Source: Acidimicrobiia bacterium (GTDB lineage: Bacteria; Actinomycetota; Acidimicrobiia; IMCC26256; JAENVU01). Taken from it: a stretch of 62,876 bases of DNA. The position numbers and the translations under genes were made by a program. Of this stretch, positions 25,167 through 32,560 are shown piece by piece; position 1 is the first letter of the stretch, and each line of letters opens with the position of its first letter. The stretch lies in assembly GCA_025361725.1 (NCBI GenBank), contig JANYJV010000029.1, positions 1 through 62,876 on the forward strand, in the 5' to 3' direction. The notes under the pieces are model-generated. The model made no database searches. It was not told where the DNA came from and saw only the letters and a program-made list of their open reading frames with translations.

Positions 25167-26216
25167 CTACCTCAAGGCGAGGAGAGGGCGGAGGCGCGCA
25201 CCCGTCGGCTTCGGGACGACGCCGGCGTCGGTGACGAGCGCAGACACGAGGCGCGCGGGTGTGACGTCGAACGCGGGGTTCCACACCTCGGCGCGTCGCG
25301 GGGCCGTGCGCACACCGTGAGCCAACGTGATTTCGTCGGCGCGGCGCTGCTCGATCACGATCTCGGCACCGGAGGCCGTCGCCGGATCGATCGTGCTCAC
25401 GGGCGCGGCAACGTAGAACGGGACACGATGCGCGCGGGCGAGCACGGCCACGCCGTACGTTCCGATCTTGTTGGCGACGTCGCCGTTCGCAGCGATGCGG
25501 TCCGCCCCGACGACGACCGCGTCGACCTCACCGGCGGCGAACAGTGACGCAGCCGCGGCGTCGACAATCACGCGGTACGGGATCGCGAGCCGGTCCAGCT
25601 CCCACGCGGTGAGCCGAGCGCCCTGGCCGACGGGTCGCGTCTCGTCCACCCACACCGACGGGCCACGGCCCGCCTCGTGATGGGCGCGGATGACGCCGAG
25701 CGCGGTTCCGTACCCGACGCACGCGAGCGATCCGGCGTTGCAATGGGTCAGTACTCGGGCGCCGTCGGGCAGGAGGGTCGCACCCAAGGCGCCAAGCCGA
25801 CGGTTGCCGGCCACGTCCACAGCAGCAAGTTCGCGCGCGCACGCCAACGCCCCACCAGCACCACCAGCGCGGTACGCCGCGAGCGCTCGGTCGACGCCCC
25901 ATGCGAGATTCACCGCGGTCGGACGGGCGTCGGCAACTCGAGCGGCCGCGGCGAAGACGGTGTGCTCAGACGACGAGGCGCGCGCCGCGAGCGCCACCCC
26001 GAAGGCACCGCATACTCCCAACGCCGGTGCGCCTCGGACGACGAGATCACGGATCGCCGCGACAAGCTCGGCGGCGGTCGCACACGAGACGTACCGCAGG
26101 CGGATCGGGAGGGCTCGTTGATCGATCAAACGGACACGCCCGGCGCGCCACGCAACCGTCGGCGGTATCGGGTCTCGGGCGACCGGAGATTCGATCGACG
26201 ATCGGCGGGGAACCAT
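25167..26216 (-). CDS. mtnA: Methylthioribose-1-phosphate isomerase
   Basis: The 349-residue protein has the catalytic pair of MtnA: Cys159 in LTHCNAGSLAC and Asp239 in VVVGADRIAANGDVANKIGT. RGAPALGV near residue 61 and the C-terminal NPAFDVTP are also family blocks. It converts methylthioribose-1-phosphate to methylthioribulose-1-phosphate in methionine salvage. No other mtn gene is in the window; ahcY, also in the methyl cycle, lies 0.9 kb away. ATG 26216 is 61 nt from the divergent pcs gene. Confidence 0.94.
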   Translation of the reverse strand: MVPRRSSIESPVARDPIPPTVAWRAGRVRLIDQRALPIRLRYVSCATAAELVAAIRDLVVRGAPALGVCGAFGVALAARASSSEHTVFAAAARVADARPTAVNLAWGVDRALAAYRAGGAGGALACARELAAVDVAGNRRLGALGATLLPDGARVLTHCNAGSLACVGYGTALGVIRAHHEAGRGPSVWVDETRPVGQGARLTAWELDRLAIPYRVIVDAAAASLFAAGEVDAVVVGADRIAANGDVANKIGTYGVAVLARAHRVPFYVAAPVSTIDPATASGAEIVIEQRRADEITLAHGVRTAPRRAEVWNPAFDVTPARLVSALVTDAGVVPKPTGARLRPLLALR

Positions 26217-26277
26217 GACCGGGCAAGCTACGCGCTGGCGCCGAAACTGCATCCTTCCCCACTAGCCTCGGAGCCCA

Positions 26278-27063
26278 ATGTCTTCACCGAAGCCCCCGAT
26301 GCCGTCCGACCCGTCGACGGCGGCAGCCCCGTGCGCACCGCGAGACATACGGATCGCCTGGGCCATCCACGCGCTGACCGCGAGCGGTGTGCTCCTCGGT
26401 GCGGCCGGCCTCGAAGCCGTGGTCCGGGGCCATCCACGAGCGGCCATCATCTACCTCATCGCGGCGATGGTCGTCGACGGAATCGACGGTCCGATCGCCC
26501 GGGCCGCACGGGTGTCCGATGCCCTCCCCGGGATGGACGGGAACATTCTCGACCTGGTCGTGGACTACCTCACGTGCGTGGTGCTGCCGGTGGCGTTCAT
26601 GGCGTATTTCCACGCCTTCCCGCCCGGCTGGACCGTGATCCTGGGTGCGCTGATCCTCTTCACCGCGGTGCTGTGGTTCGCACGCGTCGAACTCATGACC
26701 GAGGACCATTGGTTCAAGGGTTTCCCCGCCATCTGGAACTTGGTTGCTCCCACGTTCTTTCTGCTGCGCAGTCCGCAGTGGGTCAACATCGTGGTGACGA
26801 TCCTGCTCTGCGCGCTGACCCTGAGCAACGTGAAGTTCGTCCACCCGATGCAGGTGGTCAACAAGCGCGTGATCAACATCACCGTGACCGTGCTGTGGTT
26901 GGCTGCGATGCTGGCGCTCACGATCACCTGGAAGAAGACGTACCTGCCACTTGAGATCGCGCTGGTTGCGGCACCGGCCTGGTACGGCTACATCACGATC
27001 GAGCGCACCATGCGCGGCGACCCACCGCCGGCCTCGGGCGTGCAGACGCCCTCCGCCCACTGA
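26278..27063 (+). CDS. pcs: Phosphatidylcholine synthase (CDP-alcohol phosphatidyltransferase)
   Basis: The 261-residue membrane protein has the CDP-alcohol motif with Asp67, Asp70, Gly71, Ala74, Arg75, Gly88, Asp92 and Asp96 (VVDGIDGPIARAAR and GNILDLVVDYLT), using the 12-residue spacer seen in bacterial phosphatidylcholine synthase. EDHWFKGFPAIWNLVA is a second Pcs-type block. About seven hydrophobic helices follow. Pcs condenses CDP-diacylglycerol with choline at the inner membrane. Choline use is inferred from similarity; another headgroup is possible. A strong palindromic terminator follows. Confidence 0.8.
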   Translation: MSSPKPPMPSDPSTAAAPCAPRDIRIAWAIHALTASGVLLGAAGLEAVVRGHPRAAIIYLIAAMVVDGIDGPIARAARVSDALPGMDGNILDLVVDYLTCVVLPVAFMAYFHAFPPGWTVILGALILFTAVLWFARVELMTEDHWFKGFPAIWNLVAPTFFLLRSPQWVNIVVTILLCALTLSNVKFVHPMQVVNKRVINITVTVLWLAAMLALTITWKKTYLPLEIALVAAPAWYGYITIERTMRGDPPPASGVQTPSAH

Positions 27064-27067
27064 ACGA

Positions 27068-27099
27068 AGAACGCCCCGACCAGCTGGTCGGGGCGTTCT
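27068..27099. terminator. 32-bp perfect palindrome terminator
   Basis: AGAACGCCCCGACCAG is directly followed by its exact reverse complement CTGGTCGGGGCGTTCT. It starts 5 nt after the pcs stop and separates the convergent pcs and ahcY genes, so it can serve both strands. Confidence 0.85.
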
Positions 27100-27148
27100 C
27101 TTGGGCACAGTGGCGAACCGGCATCGCAGTGCGATGCGACCGACCGCG

Positions 27149-28597
27149 TCAGTAGCGGTAGTGCTCCGGCTTGTACGGGCCGTCGGCCGGGATCCCGAGG
27201 TAGTCAGCCTGCGCGTCCGTCAAGCGGGTGAGCTTGACGCCCAACTTGTCCAGGTGCAGACGAGCGACTTCCTCGTCGAGGTGCTTCGGCAGCGTGTACA
27301 CCTTGCGCTCGTAGAAGTTCGGGTGGCCGAAGATCTCCATCTGCGCCATCACCTGGTTGGTGAAGCTGTTCGACATCACGAAGCTCGGGTGACCGGTCGC
27401 GCAACCGAGGTTGAGTAGGCGTCCCTCGGCCAAGATGATGATCGAGTGACCGGCCTGATCTCCGGTGGCAGGAAACTTCCACTCGTCGACCTGGGGCTTG
27501 ATGGTGATCCGCTCGATACCCGGGGTCTTGGCCAGCCCGGCCATGTCGATCTCGTTGTCAAAGTGACCGATGTTGCCGACGATCGCGTTGTGCTTCATCC
27601 GCCCCATCTGGTCTGCGGTCACGATCATCGCGTTGCCCGTGGTGGTGATCACGAGATCCGCCTCGCCGATCACGTCCTCGAGCGTGGTGACTTGGTAGCC
27701 CTCCATCGCCGCCTGCAACGCACAGATCGGGTCGATCTCGGTGATGATCACGCGCGCGCCCTGGCCGCGGAGTGACTGCGCGCTCCCCTTGCCGACGTCG
27801 CCGTAGCCACACACCACCGCGACCTTGCCGGCGAGCATGACGTCCGTGGCCCGGCAGATGCCATCGACGAGTGAGTGCCGACACCCGTAGAGATTGTCGA
27901 ACTTGCTCTTCGTGACCGAGTCGTTCACGTTGATGGCCGGGAACAGGAGCTTGCCGGCTTCCATCATCTGGTAGAGCCGGTGCACACCGGTGGTCGTTTC
28001 CTCGGTGACGCCCTGGATTCCGGCGGCCATCTTGGTGAAGCGCTGCGGGTCATCAGCCAGCGCACGACCCAGGGTGGCGAGCACGATCTCGAACTCTTCC
28101 GAGTCCGCAGTTGACGGGTCCGGCACCGCGCCGGCCTTCTCGAACTCCACGCCCTTGTGCACGAGGAGGGTGGCGTCGCCGCCGTCGTCGAGGCTCATGT
28201 TCGGCCCGTCGGCGTCAGGCCAGGCGAGCGCCTGCTCCGTGCACCACCAGTACTCCTCGAGCGTCTCGCCCTTCCAGGCAAACACCGGCACGCCGGTGAC
28301 CGCGATTGCGGCGGCGGCGTGGTCCTGGGTGGAGAAGATGTTGCAGGACGCCCAACGCACATCCGCACCCAGCGCGGTGAGCGTCTCGATCAGGACCGCG
28401 GTCTGGATCGTCATGTGGAGTGAACCGGTGATGCGGGCACCGGCGAGCGGCTTGGTGGCTCCGTAGCGCCCCCGCAGCGCCATCAAGCCGGGCATCTCGT
28501 GTTCGGCGAGTTCGATTTCCTTGCGGCCGAACTCGGCGAGGGTCAGATCGGCGACCTTGAAGTCGCTCGTGGACGGACGTGCTTCGGTGGTGGTCAT
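27149..28597 (-). CDS. ahcY: Adenosylhomocysteinase (S-adenosylhomocysteine hydrolase)
   Basis: The 482-residue protein carries the NAD-binding [20 protein letters not shown] loop, the [20 protein letters not shown] block and the C-terminal [10 protein letters not shown] and YKPEHYRY segments. It hydrolyses S-adenosylhomocysteine to adenosine and homocysteine in the cytoplasm. AAGGA precedes ATG 28597. Its leader of about 120 nt contains a stem-loop and a direct repeat. The length and the internal insertion typical of actinobacterial enzymes fit. Confidence 0.97.
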   Translation of the reverse strand: MTTTEARPSTSDFKVADLTLAEFGRKEIELAEHEMPGLMALRGRYGATKPLAGARITGSLHMTIQTAVLIETLTALGADVRWASCNIFSTQDHAAAAIAVTGVPVFAWKGETLEEYWWCTEQALAWPDADGPNMSLDDGGDATLLVHKGVEFEKAGAVPDPSTADSEEFEIVLATLGRALADDPQRFTKMAAGIQGVTEETTTGVHRLYQMMEAGKLLFPAINVNDSVTKSKFDNLYGCRHSLVDGICRATDVMLAGKVAVVCGYGDVGKGSAQSLRGQGARVIITEIDPICALQAAMEGYQVTTLEDVIGEADLVITTTGNAMIVTADQMGRMKHNAIVGNIGHFDNEIDMAGLAKTPGIERITIKPQVDEWKFPATGDQAGHSIIILAEGRLLNLGCATGHPSFVMSNSFTNQVMAQMEIFGHPNFYERKVYTLPKHLDEEVARLHLDKLGVKLTRLTDAQADYLGIPADGPYKPEHYRY

Positions 28598-28630
28598 TCG
28601 GTTCCTTCTCTTCGAACGGCGTGACGCGGA

Positions 28631-28731
28631 ATCCGATGCGCCGGATCCGATGCGTATGAGACCGTTAGCCAGAGTCGGCCCGGATCACCGGATGACAGCC
28701 CCAACGGGGGCCCGACCAAGCACTCAGGATA
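28631..28731 (-). promoter_or_regulatory. ahcY promoter and structured leader (candidate)
   Basis: On the minus strand a -10-like TATCCT (28726-28731) would start RNA near 28719. The leader then opens with a closed element: GTCGG (28712-28716 on the plus strand as CCGAC) pairs with 28674-28678, enclosing a GCCCC-CGTT-GGGGC hairpin (28698-28711). Nearer the gene, ATCCGATGCG occurs twice (28631-28640, 28645-28654). It does not match the SAH riboswitch consensus I know. No clear -35 box. Confidence 0.35.
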
Positions 28732-28791
28732 GCCGAACCCGGTCCGCGCCCGGTTGCCGGCCAACGTCAGTCACCGGCGAGTCCGAACGAC

Positions 28792-29178
28792 TCAGCTCTG
28801 GATGACACTCACGACGCCCACGGTCACCGATCCTGCGACCACGCACACCACCACCACCGTCGGCACGCCGAGCAGTCCGGCAGCCTGGCGGTAGGTGTGG
28901 AACGAGAGGAACGCGCCGACCGCGCGGAGGTTCGCTCCAGCTCGGCTCAACGAACGATCGCCGAACTTGCGGATCGAAATCGAGATCGAGTCGAGAGCCA
29001 CCCAGAGTGCGCCAACGGCAAGCACTCCCACTGCGCCAACGCCGATCGCCGGCCACGACGCGAACTCGGCCCCGGTTCCATCAGGGACAAGGGTCGCGAG
29101 TGCGACGGTTGCGTTCACCCCGACGATACCGAGCACCAGGAAAACGGCGTCGGAACGATGAGCGAGCACGCCCCTCAT
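28792..29178 (-). CDS. Small membrane protein of unknown function
   Basis: The 128-residue product has hydrophobic segments at about 11-31, 42-62 and 98-124 and a central polar stretch (SISIRKFGDRSLSRAG). I do not recognise the family. ATG 29178 is the first reasonable start. The 131 bases between it and the cupin gene, and the 194 bases down to ahcY, show no other gene. The coding call rests on length, composition and position. Confidence 0.5.
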   Translation of the reverse strand: MRGVLAHRSDAVFLVLGIVGVNATVALATLVPDGTGAEFASWPAIGVGAVGVLAVGALWVALDSISISIRKFGDRSLSRAGANLRAVGAFLSFHTYRQAAGLLGVPTVVVVCVVAGSVTVGVVSVIQS

Positions 29179-29309
29179 CGGGACAGCCCTTCGTGACTGA
29201 ACATGCCTGCCTCGCACCCTGCCTTGCGCCGTAGATCGGAAACCGTGTCCCTGTCGCAGACCGAAACCAGTCGGCCGTGACCCGATCTTATCGATTTTAC
29301 CGGGCTGGG

Positions 29310-29756
29310 CTACTCCCGCCAACCTCGGCCGGGGGCATTGCGGACATCCTCCGTCTCGTCGGGGCGGGCGAAGTCGTCTTGGAGGCGATGGGTCGTGCCG
29401 AGTTCCGGCGTCGACACCTCGAGGATGTCGCAGTCGGTGATTCCCACCAGCCGGTGCCGTTGCCCGATGGCACAGGAGTAGCCGAGGCCGCGCTGCAACT
29501 CCGTCTCGACCATCGCCCCGGTGCCGTCGTCCCAGATCACTTTTGCTCGCCCGTCCAGAAGCAGCCACGACTCGAGCTTCTCGTCGTGCAGCTGCAACGA
29601 CAGTCGTTTGCCGGCGCAGACGTGGAGCACCTTGCCGACGTAGGACCGATCAGCGGGAGTCCAATGGATCTCCCATCCCCACGGTTTCTCGACGCGCCGG
29701 GAATCGCCGTCGATCGTGAACGTTGCCGGATCTCCGATGTTCGTCAGGTCGGTCAC
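29310..29756 (-). CDS. Mannose-6-phosphate isomerase type II-like cupin protein
   Basis: The 148-residue single cupin has RVEKPWGWEIHW, GKVLHVCAGKRLSLQLHDEKLE (the PHxQxHxxRxE-type block) and RHRLVGITDCDILEVSTPE, the C-terminal cupin signature of bifunctional ManC/type II phosphomannose isomerases. It likely isomerises mannose-6-phosphate, feeding GDP-mannose synthesis. GTG 29756 starts 4 nt after the stop of the SIS isomerase gene, which is the reason for choosing it over upstream starts. A bare sugar-binding cupin is the alternative. Confidence 0.75.
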   Translation of the reverse strand: MTDLTNIGDPATFTIDGDSRRVEKPWGWEIHWTPADRSYVGKVLHVCAGKRLSLQLHDEKLESWLLLDGRAKVIWDDGTGAMVETELQRGLGYSCAIGQRHRLVGITDCDILEVSTPELGTTHRLQDDFARPDETEDVRNAPGRGWRE

Positions 29757-29760
29757 GTGC

Positions 29761-30804
29761 TCAGCTTCGCGCCAGATCGGCCTTGAGCGCAGCAATGGAG
29801 GGGATCGGACCAGGATCAACGTCGTTCTCCAAGGCCAAGTAGCAGCTGACCCAATCGCCGAAGTACATCAGGTCCAGCAGGTGCGCGAGTCGGCCGTCGC
29901 CCTCGCTGCGCACTTCGAGCACTTGGGAAACGCACTCCTCGATCTGGGCCCGGGTCCCGGCGAAACGCGGTTCGAGACGGTCGTGTTCGAATCCGTGGCG
30001 CAGTTCAACCAGGGTGAGAATCTGGCGGGTGACATCGCCGTGTTGACCGAAGCCGCAGATCTCGTTGTGGTCCAGCTCCGGGTGGGTGTTCCAGAACGCG
30101 GGGGCCTTGGCGTTCTCGTTGACGTCGGCCTTCCAACGCATCGCGGCCACTGCGCCCAGCGCGCCACCGCCGTAGATCAGCGGGATCGTGCGACCGATCT
30201 TGCGGGCGAGTTCGCGCGCCGGGTTCGGCACGCCGGTCACCGCGGGCGCGCACTGGTCCCGCCGGCGGGCGAGTTGGCGCTGCGCACCCATCAAGAGGTC
30301 ATGCGCATTCGGGAGCAGTTCCATGCGGAACAGCGTCACGAATAGCGGCGCGACGAGCGCGCCGAGCGCGGCGCGCGGCATATATCCGGGCGGGCACTGC
30401 ACGTGCAGCCCCCCGCGGGCACGGACCAGGTCGGCCAGTTGTCCGCCATTCGACACCGCAACGACCTGCGCGCCAGCGTCGAGGGCGCCACTCGTCATCG
30501 ACAGCGTTTCTTCGGTGCCACCCGAGTACGAGACTGCGAAGGCCAAGGTGTGCGGGCCCACGAACGCCGGTGTCCGGTACTGCTTCATCACCGTGACGGG
30601 AACCGCCAATGTGCCGTTGGCGACCGAGGCGAGCACGTCACCCGCAATCCCCGAACCGCCCATGCCCATCACGACAATGTTGCGTATGTCGTCCGCCGAC
30701 GGGAGTACCTCAGCACTGAGCGCCGCCGCTGCGGCCTCGTGCGCCTCCGCCAGTTGCTCCGGCAGCCCCCCGACCGCGTCGAGAAACCCCAGCGAATCAT
30801 TCAC
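29761..30804 (-). CDS. Bifunctional phosphoglucose/phosphomannose isomerase (SIS family)
   Basis: The 347-residue protein has a double SIS fold with GMGGSGIAGD (47-56), SYSGGTEET (92-100), MPRAALG, and the later ENAKAP and HNEI motifs that hold the catalytic Glu and His of archaeal/actinobacterial PGI/PMI. It interconverts glucose-6-, fructose-6- and mannose-6-phosphate. The start is GTG 30804. It is flanked by the cupin isomerase and the Trm112-like and phosphomannomutase genes, the arrangement also found near manB in mycobacteria. Confidence 0.85.
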   Translation of the reverse strand: MNDSLGFLDAVGGLPEQLAEAHEAAAAALSAEVLPSADDIRNIVVMGMGGSGIAGDVLASVANGTLAVPVTVMKQYRTPAFVGPHTLAFAVSYSGGTEETLSMTSGALDAGAQVVAVSNGGQLADLVRARGGLHVQCPPGYMPRAALGALVAPLFVTLFRMELLPNAHDLLMGAQRQLARRRDQCAPAVTGVPNPARELARKIGRTIPLIYGGGALGAVAAMRWKADVNENAKAPAFWNTHPELDHNEICGFGQHGDVTRQILTLVELRHGFEHDRLEPRFAGTRAQIEECVSQVLEVRSEGDGRLAHLLDLMYFGDWVSCYLALENDVDPGPIPSIAALKADLARS

Positions 30805-30939
30805 TTCGGCTCGTCCGCTCCGCCACTTCGGCTCGTCCGCTCCGTGGTCGAAAAGCGCGTGCCGCGTCGGGACGATCCCGAGCTGCTCGCTCCGCGAGCT
30901 CCGCTCGGGTTGTCGGGCGGGTGCTTCGCTGCAAGTCGG
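30805..30939. repeat. Intergenic repeat-like GC-rich segment
   Basis: The gap before the SIS gene holds two tandem copies of CGGCTCGTCCGCTCCG (near 30807 and 30825), a motif also seen at about 4717-4740 beside dispersed element copy A. GAGCTGCTCGCTCCGCGAGCTCCGCTC further on is rich in short inverted repeats. No gene is visible. Confidence 0.5.
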
Positions 30940-31176
30940 TCACGCGTCGAAGGTGGGGCGGATGCCTTCTGCTTCGGCTTTGGCGACAAGGCGGTCGTGT
31001 TCCGAATCGCTGACCGTCTCGGCTTCGTCCACCAACATGATCGGGATGTCGTCACGGATCGCGTACCGGCGCTTCAGGCGCGGGTTGTACAGCGCCTGCT
31101 CGGACTCGAAGTAGAGCAGGGAGCCCTTGTCGTCAGGGCACGCCAAGATTTCGAGTAGCTGCGGGTCGAGGGCCAC
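30940..31176 (-). CDS. Trm112-family small protein
   Basis: The 78-residue protein MALDPQLLEILACPDDKGSL has the LLEILACP...Y.IRDDIPIML pattern of Trm112/YcaR proteins. Only one Cys (of the usual zinc-binding CxxC pairs) remains. Eukaryotic Trm112 activates methyltransferases; bacterial relatives sit by sugar-nucleotide genes. AGGAGA precedes GTG 31176. It is 9 nt downstream of the phosphomannomutase gene. Confidence 0.85.
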   Translation of the reverse strand: MALDPQLLEILACPDDKGSLLYFESEQALYNPRLKRRYAIRDDIPIMLVDEAETVSDSEHDRLVAKAEAEGIRPTFDA

Positions 31177-31185
31177 GTTCTTCTC

Positions 31186-32532
31186 CTAGGACTCGGCTCG
31201 GATGAGCGTGAGGACTTCCTCGGTGTGAGCATCGCACGCGGCACGGTCAGCCGCTTCGAGGTTCAGCCGCAGCAACGGTTCGGTGTTGCTCGCACGCAGG
31301 TTGAACCACCAGTCGCCGAGATCCACCGTGAGGCCGTCGAGCCGATCTTGGCTAGCGTCCGCGAACTTTCCCGCAACGGCTTCGATCACCGCGAGTGGAT
31401 CACCGACTTTGGTGTTGATCTCACCCGATGCGGCATAGCGCTCGAAGGGCTTGCGCAGCTCGGACAACGGCACTCCCGCCTCGCACAGCGCCTCGAGAAC
31501 AACCATCGACGCGATGGAACCGGAGTCCGCACGCCAGTTGTCCCGGAAGTAGTAGTGCGCCGAGTGTTCGCCGCCGAAGATCGCGTTGGTCTCGGCCATG
31601 ACCTGTTTGATGAACGAGTGCCCGACCCGTGTCCGCACCGGCTCGCCACCGCACTCGCGAATGACCTCCGGAACCGCCTTCGAGCAGATCAGGTTGTGCA
31701 CCACGGTGCCGCCCGGCGTGCGGGCGAGCATCGTCTTGGCCACGATCGCTGTGGTGGTCGAACCCGAAACGGGTTCACCTTCGTTGTCGACGAGGAAGAC
31801 GCGATCGGCGTCACCGTCGAACGCAAGCCCAAGGTCCGCGCCGGTCTCCAGGACCCGCGTGCGGAGCGACCTCAAGTTCTCCGGCTGAATCGGATCGGCC
31901 GGATGGTTGGGGAAGGTGCCGTCGAGCTCACCGAACAGCACTTCGAGGTGGAAGGGCAAGCCTTCGAACACGCGCGGGACCACGAGGCCGCCCATGCCGT
32001 TCGCCGTGTCGGCGACGATTTTCAACGGTCGGAGCACACTCAGATCGGCGAACGATCGAACGTGTTCGGCGAAGGCGCTGAGCATGTCCTGTTCACGGAC
32101 CTGTCCGATCTCCTCGGCGCGTTCCAACAGGCCCGAAGCCACCGCTTCTTTGATCTGCACCAAGCCCGTCGACTCGCCGACGGGTGCCGCGCCGGCTCGG
32201 CACAGCTTCACGCCGTTGTACTGGGCCGGGTTGTGGCTCGCAGTGAACATTGCGGCGGGCGCGTCCAGCGTCCCTGCGGCGAAGTACACCAGATCCGTGG
32301 AGGCGAGCCCCACGTTGACGACGTCCGCGCCTGCGAGGGTCGCCCCTTCGATGAAGGCCTGGCTCAGCGGGACCGATGACGGCCGCATGTCGTAACCGAC
32401 GACGACTGTCGAGGCACCGGTGAACCGCACGAACGCATTGCCGATTCGTTTGGCAATGCCCTCGTCGATCTCGCCCGGATAAACCCCGCGAACGTCATAG
32501 GCCTTGAAAATTGTGTCGAGCGAATCGCCCAC
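31186..32532 (-). CDS. manB: Phosphomannomutase/phosphoglucomutase
   Basis: The 448-residue alpha-D-phosphohexomutase has catalytic Ser99 in TASHNP, the Mg-binding DGDADR loop near residue 240, GGEHSAHYYFRDN for sugar selection and the RASNTEPLLRLN phosphate loop. It converts mannose-6-phosphate to mannose-1-phosphate. GTG 32532 is the start. Together with the two isomerases and the nucleotidyltransferase at 49-50 kb it supplies a mannosyl donor. Confidence 0.93.
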   Translation of the reverse strand: MGDSLDTIFKAYDVRGVYPGEIDEGIAKRIGNAFVRFTGASTVVVGYDMRPSSVPLSQAFIEGATLAGADVVNVGLASTDLVYFAAGTLDAPAAMFTASHNPAQYNGVKLCRAGAAPVGESTGLVQIKEAVASGLLERAEEIGQVREQDMLSAFAEHVRSFADLSVLRPLKIVADTANGMGGLVVPRVFEGLPFHLEVLFGELDGTFPNHPADPIQPENLRSLRTRVLETGADLGLAFDGDADRVFLVDNEGEPVSGSTTTAIVAKTMLARTPGGTVVHNLICSKAVPEVIRECGGEPVRTRVGHSFIKQVMAETNAIFGGEHSAHYYFRDNWRADSGSIASMVVLEALCEAGVPLSELRKPFERYAASGEINTKVGDPLAVIEAVAGKFADASQDRLDGLTVDLGDWWFNLRASNTEPLLRLNLEAADRAACDAHTEEVLTLIRAES

Positions 32533-32560
32533 GATCGAGCCTCGAGGCTCCTCACCGCCC

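Noticed and set aside
28598..28731. SAH riboswitch upstream of ahcY
   Set aside because: The leader is structured but lacks the conserved GAGGAGCG and GCCAGGCUC blocks; kept only as an unknown leader.
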